Source: Alphaproteobacteria bacterium | GTDB taxonomy: Bacteria; Pseudomonadota; Alphaproteobacteria; CACIAM-22H2 | NCBI GenBank assembly: GCA_016869915.1 | Contig: VGDA01000206.1 | Coordinates: forward strand, 1 to 6,513 | Direction of reading: 5' to 3' | DNA length: 6,513 bases | In this document: positions 1 to 6,513 of the stretch, piece after piece | How the letters are laid out: every line of letters starts with the position of its first letter | Position numbering within the stretch: the stretch's first letter is position 1 | The notes under the pieces: generated by a model | Seen by the model: the letters and a program-made list of their open reading frames with translations, nothing else | Database searches by the model: none | Told to the model about the DNA's origin: nothing | Translations under genes and position numbers: made by a program

Positions 1-93
1 GGGAGGAGCCTCCGACCCTGGGGGGGAGGGCTTCTCTTCACGGGCTCGCATCGGGGCTTGCCTCGCCGGGGCCCCCGCGCCTAAGTCCCGGCA
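1..93. other. Window edge without a defensible gene
   Basis: No recognisable product is encoded here. The plus-strand frame beginning at base 1 stays open to a TAA at 82-84, so these bases could be the C-terminal tail of an upstream plus-strand gene, but the translation (arginine-, glycine- and proline-rich) matches nothing I know. On the minus strand an ATG at 51-49, with a GAGG about nine bases upstream, could begin a divergent gene running out of the window. Neither option can be proved with so few codons. A short inverted repeat (GGAGG, two bases, CCTCC) lies at 2-13. It is too short, and has no T tract, to call a terminator. Confidence 0.3.
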
Positions 94-270
94 ATGAACG
101 ATCGCAAGGACGGCCCCGCCATTCCCCCGGCGCAATCCACCGCCAGCCCGCCGCCCGATGCGGCGGCGCCCGTGGCGAAGCCGCGCATCCCCGAGCAGGG
201 CGGCCCGCGCGGCCTCGAGCCGACGCGCTACGGGGACTGGGAGCGCGACGGGCGCTGCGTCGATTTCTGA
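94..270 (+). CDS. DUF1674 / SDHAF4-like succinate dehydrogenase assembly factor
   Basis: This short gene encodes 58 residues. The first 28 or so are a low-complexity Pro/Ala/Ser-rich leader. The last 28 carry the hallmark of the DUF1674/SDHAF4 family: a GGP-G-EPTRYGDWER core (G36-R51) ending in a short G-R-x-x-DF tail (DF at 57-58). In mitochondria SDHAF4 binds the flavinylated SDHA subunit of succinate dehydrogenase, protects it, and helps it join SDHB. A related role in this bacterium is inferred from the family. The length is normal for bacterial members, and the conserved part sits at the very C-terminus as expected. No strong ribosome binding site precedes the ATG at 94. It lies 22 bases upstream of the ABC transporter on the same strand, so the two may be co-transcribed, but no sdh genes are visible nearby. 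No lipid or signal sequence is seen, so it should be cytoplasmic. Confidence 0.9.
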   Translation: MNDRKDGPAIPPAQSTASPPPDAAAPVAKPRIPEQGGPRGLEPTRYGDWERDGRCVDF

Positions 271-292
271 GCGGGCGCGTTGGGGCGGCGCG

Positions 293-2020
293 ATGGCCGG
301 AATGCGGCCCTTCCTGCGCGACCTCGCGGCGCTGGCGCGGCCCTACTGGGTCTCCGCCGACCGCTCGGCCGGCCGCGCCTTGCTCGCGGCCATCGTCGCG
401 ATCAGCCTCCTGCTCGTCTACCTCAACGTCCGCCTGAACGCGTGGAACGGCGACTTCTTCAACGCGCTCCAGGACAGGAACGAGCCCGCGTTCTGGCGGC
501 TGCTCGCCGACTGGTCGGCGATCGTCCTCGTCTACGTGGTGTTCGGCCTGGCGCGGCTCTATCTCGGCATGTGGCTGCGCATCCGCTGGCGCGCCTGGCT
601 GACCGAGCACCTGCTGGGGCGCTGGCTCGCGCATCGCGCCTACTACCGCATCCAGCTCGCCGACCGCGACACCGACAATCCCGACCAGCGCATCGCCGAG
701 GACGTGAAGCTCTTCGTCGACGTCACGCTGCGCCTGACGCTCGACCTGCTGCAGCAGGCGGTGACGCTCCTGTCCTTCGTCGTCGTGCTCTGGCAGCTCT
801 CGGGCAGCATCGAGGTGCTGGGCATCGAGGTGCCGGGCTACATGGTCTGGGTGGCGCTGGCCTACGCGGTCGCGGGGACCTGGGTCACGCATCTCGTCGG
901 CAGGCGGCTGGTCGGCCTGACCTTCGAGCAGCAGCGCCACGAGGCGGATTTCCGCTTCGGCCTCGTGCGCTTCCGCGAGAACGCCGAGGCCGTCGCGCTG
1001 CACCGCGCCGAGGAGGACGAGCGCCGCTCCTTCCTCGCGCGCTTCGCCGCCGTCGTGCGCAACTGGCACGGGCTGATGTCGGTGCAGAAGGACGTCTTCG
1101 CCGTCTCCACCCTCTACGGCCTCGCCGCGACGATCTTCCCGATCATCGTCGCGGCGCCGCGCTACTTCTCCGGCGCCATCCCGCTGGGCGGGCTGACGCA
1201 GGTCGCCGGCGCCTTCGGCCAGGTCCAGGGCGCGCTGAGCTTCTTCGTCGATGCCTATGCCGACGTCGCGCAATGGCGCGCGGTGGTCGACCGCCTCACC
1301 GGCTTCGAGAAGGCGATCGCGCGTGCCGAGGCGGCGGGCGCGGGCGGAACGGGGCCCGAGCTGTCGCGCGCGCCGGGCGGGGGCATCGCGCTGGAGGATG
1401 TCGCGCTCGGCCTGCCCGATGGCCGCGTGCTCGCCTCCGGCATCACCCTCGCCATCGCGCCGGGCGAGCGCGTGCTGGTGACCGGCGCCTCGGGCTCGGG
1501 CAAGTCGACGCTGTTCCGCGCGCTGGCCGGCATCTGGCCGCATGGCGCCGGCCGCATCCGCGTGCCGGAGGACGCGCGCCCGCTCTTCCTGCCGCAGCGC
1601 CCCTACATGCCGATCGGCACGCTGGCGGAGGCGCTGCGCTACCCCGATCGCGGCGCGGGGGCGAGCGAGCAGCGCCTTGCGCGCATCCTCGGCGATGTCG
1701 GCCTCGGCCACCTGGCGCCGGCGCTGGGCGAGAGCGCGCACTGGGCGCAGCGCCTGTCGGGCGGCGAGCAGCAGCGCCTCGCCATCGCGCGCGCGCTGGT
1801 GCTGGAGCCGGACTGGCTCTTCCTCGACGAGGCGACGGCGGCGATCGACGAGGCCTCGGAGGCGCGGCTCTACACGTTGCTGCGCCAGCGCCTGCCGGGC
1901 ACGGCGATCGTCTCGATCGGCCATCGCGCGAGCCTGCGCGGCTTCCACGAGCGCGAGCTCGTCTTCGAGCGCGACCAGGCCTCGGCCGCGCCCGGGCGCA
2001 TCGTCAGCCGGACGAGCTGA
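293..2020 (+). CDS. SbmA/BacA-like ABC transporter, fused permease and ATPase (YddA/BclA type)
   Basis: This 575-residue inner-membrane protein joins an N-terminal SbmA/BacA-like membrane domain (about 1-340) to a C-terminal ABC ATPase (about 363-565). Hydrophobic segments are visible near 27-48, 70-94, 150-170, 180-203 and 270-293. The phrase NAWNGDFFNALQ (49-60) is characteristic of the family. The ATPase has Walker A GASGSGKST (398-406), Q-loop Q435, signature LSGGE (488-492), Walker B ending D512-E513 and switch H544, so it looks catalytically intact. The size fits E. coli YddA and rhizobial BclA. Relatives move peptides such as bleomycin or host antimicrobial peptides, and in mycobacteria (Rv1819c) also vitamin B12; the substrate here is unknown. 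I chose the ATG at 293 (G-rich stretch just upstream; a second in-frame ATG is at 302). An upstream in-frame start at 158 would add 45 Arg/Ser/Ala-rich residues lying over the SDHAF4-like gene in another frame. The 3' end overlaps the convergent flippase-like gene by 17 bases. Confidence 0.92.
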   Translation: MAGMRPFLRDLAALARPYWVSADRSAGRALLAAIVAISLLLVYLNVRLNAWNGDFFNALQDRNEPAFWRLLADWSAIVLVYVVFGLARLYLGMWLRIRWRAWLTEHLLGRWLAHRAYYRIQLADRDTDNPDQRIAEDVKLFVDVTLRLTLDLLQQAVTLLSFVVVLWQLSGSIEVLGIEVPGYMVWVALAYAVAGTWVTHLVGRRLVGLTFEQQRHEADFRFGLVRFRENAEAVALHRAEEDERRSFLARFAAVVRNWHGLMSVQKDVFAVSTLYGLAATIFPIIVAAPRYFSGAIPLGGLTQVAGAFGQVQGALSFFVDAYADVAQWRAVVDRLTGFEKAIARAEAAGAGGTGPELSRAPGGGIALEDVALGLPDGRVLASGITLAIAPGERVLVTGASGSGKSTLFRALAGIWPHGAGRIRVPEDARPLFLPQRPYMPIGTLAEALRYPDRGAGASEQRLARILGDVGLGHLAPALGESAHWAQRLSGGEQQRLAIARALVLEPDWLFLDEATAAIDEASEARLYTLLRQRLPGTAIVSIGHRASLRGFHERELVFERDQASAAPGRIVSRTS

Positions 2021-2939
2021 CCCGGCGCCCGGCCAGCCACAGCGCCGCGCCGGGCAGGCCGGCGAGGATGTTGGCGAGGCCGACCAGGATCGACAGCGCC
2101 AGCGCGTCCGCCGCCGCGACGCCGACGAGCCCGAAGCCGAACACCATCGCGCCCTCGCGCACGCCCCAGCCGGCGATCGACACCGGCAGCAGCGTGGCGA
2201 GGATCACCGGCGGCATGACGACGAGGCAGTCGGCGAGCCCGAGCCCGAGGTCGAGGCCGCGCGCGGCGAGCCAGGTCGAGGCGATGAAGCCGAGCTGCGC
2301 GGCGAGCGCGAGCGCCAGGATCGCCGCCGCGCCCGGGCCGCGCGTCGTCGCGCGGATGTCGCGGGCCAGCGCGAGCGGCGCATGCGGCACGCCGCGCGCC
2401 CCGAGCCAGGCGAGGTTCGCCTCGCGGGCCAGCGCGATGGCGAGCGTCGCGCCCGCGACCGCGAGGGCGGGGACGAGCAGGAAGAGCCGCGCCGCCTCGT
2501 CGGCGATGCGCGCGAGGAAGAGCGGCGCGCAGGCGAGCGCGATCGCCATCAGCACGAGGAAGGCGACGCCGCGGTCGCAGAGCACCGCGCTCGCCGCGCG
2601 GCCGAGCGGGATGCCGAGCCGCGTCGCCATCCAGATCCGCACCGCGTCGCCGCCCACGGCCGAGGGCAGGGCCTGGCCGAAGAAATGCCCGACGAGCACG
2701 AGCCGCAGCGCCGTCGCCGCGTCCATCGGCGCGCCGAGCGCGTCGCCTACGCGCGCGTAGCGCAGCGCCGTCAATGCCATCTGGAACAGGAAGACGGCGA
2801 AGGCGGCGAGCAGGGGCGCCGCGTCGGCCTCCGCGAGCCGCTCGAGCACGGGCCCGAGCCGGACCTTGTGCAGCAGGAACCAGAGCAGGCCCGCCGAGAC
2901 GAGCAGCTTGGCCGCGAAGACGAGATGGCGTCGCGTCAT
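2004..2939 (-). CDS. Lysylphosphatidylglycerol synthase TM region / UPF0104 flippase-like membrane protein
   Basis: The 311-residue protein is almost entirely hydrophobic, with about eight likely membrane helices (for example near 6-24, 41-60, 115-143, 150-172, 203-227, 236-258 and 263-303). It carries the conserved signs of the LPG_synthase_TM (PF03706, formerly UPF0104) family: LPSAVGGDAVR (91-101), the DR pair at 122-123, and LPVSIAGWGVREGAM (251-265). In MprF this domain flips aminoacylated phosphatidylglycerol. Stand-alone members such as this one, lacking the MprF synthetase domain, occur in lipid, hopanoid or glycan contexts, and their substrates are mostly unknown. The start ATG (2939-2937) is 10 bases downstream of the preceding membrane-protein gene, and no good Shine-Dalgarno is seen, so translational coupling is likely. 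Its stop lies inside the 3' end of the convergent ABC transporter gene. The family call is secure; the lipid it handles is not known. Confidence 0.87.
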   Translation of the reverse strand: MTRRHLVFAAKLLVSAGLLWFLLHKVRLGPVLERLAEADAAPLLAAFAVFLFQMALTALRYARVGDALGAPMDAATALRLVLVGHFFGQALPSAVGGDAVRIWMATRLGIPLGRAASAVLCDRGVAFLVLMAIALACAPLFLARIADEAARLFLLVPALAVAGATLAIALAREANLAWLGARGVPHAPLALARDIRATTRGPGAAAILALALAAQLGFIASTWLAARGLDLGLGLADCLVVMPPVILATLLPVSIAGWGVREGAMVFGFGLVGVAAADALALSILVGLANILAGLPGAALWLAGRRVSSSG

Positions 2940-2949
2940 CGTGCCGGCG

Positions 2950-3378
2950 TCACGGACGCGGCGGCCCGGGCGGGGGAAGCCGCCCCGGCCCGTCGTCGCG
3001 CGGCGCCGCTCGCGCGTCGCCCCGCGCCTCGTGGCGCTCGACCACCACCGCCTCGATGTCGATCACGCGGCCGGCCCCGTGGCGCTGGCGCTGCTGCTCA
3101 GCCTCCGCGCCGCGGCGGAAGGCGAGCCAGAGCGCGAGAAGGACGGCCGCGCCGACGGCCCAGAGCCCGGCCATGGCGCCGAAGCCGATCGCGCGCAGCA
3201 TGTCGAGGACCTCCTGCGCCGCGTGCCTCGCCCCGGAGAGGTCGGCCAGCGCGGCGCGCAGGAAGAACTCGAGCAGCGCCGCGCCGATCCAGCCCGCGAC
3301 GACCAGCCCGCCGACGAGCAGCGACCAGAGCGAGAGCAGGAGCAGGAATGAGGTCGACAGGCAGCCCTTGGGCGACAT
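2950..3378 (-). CDS. Small two-helix membrane protein of unknown function
   Basis: I do not recognise this 142-residue protein. It has two strong hydrophobic segments (about 9-40 and 63-86) joined by a short amphipathic stretch. After the second helix come FRRG (87-90), a Glu/Gln/Arg-rich segment, a small hydrophobic-acidic patch (VIDIEAVVVE, 105-114) and a Pro/Gly/Arg-rich C-terminus. By the positive-inside rule the FRRG junction suggests that the C-terminal tail is cytoplasmic. I chose the ATG at 3378-3376 because AAGGGG sits about five bases upstream. A start at 3423 would add 15 residues running through the inverted repeat. The stop is 10 bases before the flippase-like gene, so the pair probably forms one operon and may act together. 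Coding is supported by the hydrophobic pattern, the ribosome binding site and the tight spacing, not by homology. Confidence 0.72.
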   Translation of the reverse strand: MSPKGCLSTSFLLLLSLWSLLVGGLVVAGWIGAALLEFFLRAALADLSGARHAAQEVLDMLRAIGFGAMAGLWAVGAAVLLALWLAFRRGAEAEQQRQRHGAGRVIDIEAVVVERHEARGDARAAPRDDGPGRLPPPGPPRP

Positions 3379-3399
3379 CTCGTCCCCTTGCTGGAACGC

Positions 3400-3417
3400 G
3401 CGCCGCCCGGGCGGCGC
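3400..3417. repeat. Perfect 18-bp GC-only inverted repeat
   Basis: The arms GCGCCGCCC and GGGCGGCGC are exactly complementary with no spacer, ending 22 bases upstream of the start codon of the 142-residue membrane protein. As RNA it would need to open a few central pairs to form a hairpin. It lacks a T tract on either side. It might be part of a transcription stop after acs, a protein-binding palindrome, or simply a product of the extreme GC content. Confidence 0.5.
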
Positions 3418-3432
3418 TGGCAAGCGCGGGAA

Positions 3433-3455
3433 GGGAGCGCGGCCGCGGCGCTCCC
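3433..3455 (-). terminator. Hairpin downstream of acs, possible terminator without U tract
   Basis: An 8-base stem (GGGAGCGC paired with GCGCTCCC) closes a 7-base loop (3441-3447), beginning 15 bases after the acs stop codon in the direction of transcription. The stem is strong and well placed for ending acs transcripts. The bases that follow (starting TTCCC in acs sense) are not a run of T, so classical intrinsic termination is uncertain. It could instead protect the mRNA 3' end, or attenuate read-through into the membrane-protein pair. Confidence 0.4.
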
Positions 3456-3469
3456 CGGTCGCCGCGGCG

Positions 3470-5413
<1,944 letters not shown>

Positions 5414-5574
5414 GGCGTTTCTCCCTCGAGGCTTGCCCGCGGGGCCTCCGGCCCAGCGCCGGCAGAGTCATAATCCACGCCTCCGGCGCGGGCAATGCGC
5501 GGCTCGCGCGGTCGCCGGGGGAGGGGCCATCGCGATGTGGCGACGACGGCCCGGCCCTGTTAAAGAAAGCCGCC
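5414..5574. promoter_or_regulatory. Divergent acs-hemC intergenic region
   Basis: This 161-base spacer must hold the start signals for acs (leftward) and hemC (rightward). It contains the candidate acs promoter and a 9-base direct repeat, GCCTCCGGC, at 5444-5452 and 5479-5487, whose second copy lies inside the acs promoter spacer. For hemC I see only a weak purine-rich ribosome-binding stretch (AAAGAAAG, 5562-5569) and no convincing -35/-10 pair. No convincing terminator, small RNA or riboswitch fold was recognised. Confidence 0.5.
5467..5495 (-). promoter_or_regulatory. Candidate sigma-70-type promoter for acs
   Basis: Reading toward acs, TTGCCC (5495-5490) and TATGAC (5472-5467) are separated by 17 bases. 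Each matches four of six consensus positions. The -10 element falls in the only AT-rich patch of this end of the intergenic region. Transcription would start near 5460, giving a leader of roughly 45-50 bases before the acs start codon. Similar partial matches can arise by chance, and alphaproteobacterial promoters are often loose. Confidence 0.4.
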
Positions 5575-6513
5575 ATGAATGTTGCAATGCTCCGCCTTGG
5601 AACGCGCGGCTCGCAGCTGGCGCTCGCCCAGACCCGGCTCGTCGCGGCGGCACTTGCCGGCGCGTGGCCCGAGCTGGCCGCGCCGGGCGCCATCGAGACC
5701 GTGGTGATCAGGACCACGGGCGACCGGATCCAGGACCGCCCGCTTTCCGCGATCGGCGGCAAGGGCCTGTTCACGAAGGAGCTGGAGGAGGCCCTGGCTG
5801 AGCGCAGCATCGACGTCGCGGTGCATTCCACCAAGGACCTTCCCGGCGTGCTGCCGCCCGGCTTCGCGCTGGGCTGCATTCTCGAGCGCGACGATCCGCG
5901 CGACGCGCTGGTCATGCGCGACGGCAGCCCGCGCCGGCTCGCCGACCTGCCGCCCGGCTGCTCCATCGGCACCTCCGCGCTGCGCCGCCAGTCGCAGCTC
6001 CTCGCGCTGCGCCCGGACATCGCCATCCGCATGATGCGCGGCAACGTCGACACGCGGCTGCGCAAGCTCGACGACGGCGAGGTCGACGCGATCATCCTCG
6101 CCGCGGCGGGGCTGCGCCGGATCGGGCTCGGTTCGCGCATCACCCTCGCGCTCGATCCCGCGCAGTTCGTCCCCGCCGTCGGGCAGGGCGCGGTCTGCTG
6201 CGAGGTGCGCGACGGCGACCGGCGCGTGCTCGACCTGCTGGCGCGCGTCGGCCATCGCGACACGGCCGACGCCGTGGTCGCGGAGCGCGCGCTGCTGCTG
6301 CGCCTCGAGGGCAATTGCCGCACGCCGATCGCCGGCCACGCGACCATCGAGGACGGCAGGCTCTCGCTGACGGGCTTCGTCGCGACACCGGACGGCCGCG
6401 AGGGCTGGCGCGCGAGCGGCACCGCCGCGCCGCGCGACGCCGCGGCGCTCGGCGACGACGTCGCGCGCCGGATCCTCGGGATGGCCGGCGACCGCTTCCC
6501 GCGCCTCGACTGA
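5575..6513 (+). CDS. hemC: Hydroxymethylbilane synthase (porphobilinogen deaminase)
   Basis: The cytoplasmic enzyme joins four porphobilinogens into hydroxymethylbilane, the precursor of uroporphyrinogen III and hence of heme and other tetrapyrroles. The 312-residue product is full length for the family. It opens with LRLGTRGSQLALAQ (6-19). GGKGLFTKE (61-69) follows, then VHSTKDLP (83-90), with D88 as the catalytic aspartate equivalent to E. coli D84. The anion-binding arginines lie in GTSALRRQ (132-139) and RGNVDTRLRKL (155-165). C248 in LEGNCRTPIAGHA (244-256) carries the dipyrromethane cofactor (E. coli C242). The ATG at 5575 is used here; an in-frame ATG at 5587 is also possible and would only trim four residues. 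It is divergent from acs. The gene ends exactly at the window edge, so whether hemD follows, as in many relatives, cannot be seen. Confidence 0.98.
   Translation: MNVAMLRLGTRGSQLALAQTRLVAAALAGAWPELAAPGAIETVVIRTTGDRIQDRPLSAIGGKGLFTKELEEALAERSIDVAVHSTKDLPGVLPPGFALGCILERDDPRDALVMRDGSPRRLADLPPGCSIGTSALRRQSQLLALRPDIAIRMMRGNVDTRLRKLDDGEVDAIILAAAGLRRIGLGSRITLALDPAQFVPAVGQGAVCCEVRDGDRRVLDLLARVGHRDTADAVVAERALLLRLEGNCRTPIAGHATIEDGRLSLTGFVATPDGREGWRASGTAAPRDAAALGDDVARRILGMAGDRFPRLD

Noticed and set aside
158..292. 45-residue N-terminal extension of the ABC transporter
   Set aside because: The added residues are Arg/Ser/Ala-rich and lie over the SDHAF4-like gene in another frame. The family normally starts close to the first membrane segment, which the ATG at 293 gives.
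38..1948. Minus-strand open frame of 636 codons opposite the ABC transporter
   Set aside because: Its translation is Arg/Ala/Glu/Asp-rich low-complexity sequence with no domain. It is a byproduct of GC-rich codon bias in the real gene on the other strand.
2004..2939. Full MprF-type lysyl-phosphatidylglycerol synthase
   Set aside because: Only the transmembrane flippase-like part is present. There is no C-terminal aminoacyl-transferase domain and no room for one, so the gene should not be named mprF.
5560..6339. Minus-strand 259-codon open frame opposite hemC
   Set aside because: It is the antisense shadow of hemC, with Arg/Ala/Asp/Gln-rich composition and no motif.

Overview
The window is a very GC-rich stretch of ordinary chromosome. 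It most likely comes from an alphaproteobacterium, possibly of the Hyphomicrobiales (Rhizobiales). The best lineage clue is a 58-residue DUF1674/SDHAF4-type protein, a family typical of alphaproteobacteria and mitochondria. It is followed by a fused permease-ATPase of the SbmA/BacA-like (YddA/BclA) ABC family, which is common in the same bacteria. Assignment below class level is a guess.

Layout. Bases 1-93 hold no gene I can defend. At 94-270 (+) lies the small SDHAF4-like gene, and 22 bases later the ABC transporter starts (293-2020, +). The transporter converges on a minus-strand pair with a 17-base overlap of the two 3' ends. That pair, read right to left, is a two-helix membrane protein of unknown function (2950-3378) and, 10 bases downstream, a multi-pass LPG-synthase-TM/UPF0104 flippase-like protein (2004-2939). 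Upstream of them on the same strand is a complete acetyl-CoA synthetase gene (acs, 3470-5413). Two GC-rich inverted repeats sit in the 91-base gap between acs and the membrane pair. A 161-base divergent intergenic region (5414-5574) separates acs from hemC (5575-6513, +), whose stop codon is the last base of the window.

How the genes work together. acs activates acetate to acetyl-CoA. The SDHAF4-like protein probably helps mature succinate dehydrogenase. hemC makes the linear tetrapyrrole precursor of heme, siroheme and, where present, bacteriochlorophyll and cobalamin. These are housekeeping central-metabolism and cofactor genes. The ABC transporter and the flippase-like pair are envelope functions with unknown substrates. 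I see no mobile element, CRISPR array, tRNA, rRNA or phage gene, and no clear new multi-gene system. The least understood items are the 142-residue membrane protein coupled to the flippase-like gene, the inverted repeats ahead of it, and the pairing of an SDHAF4-like gene with a peptide-type ABC transporter.
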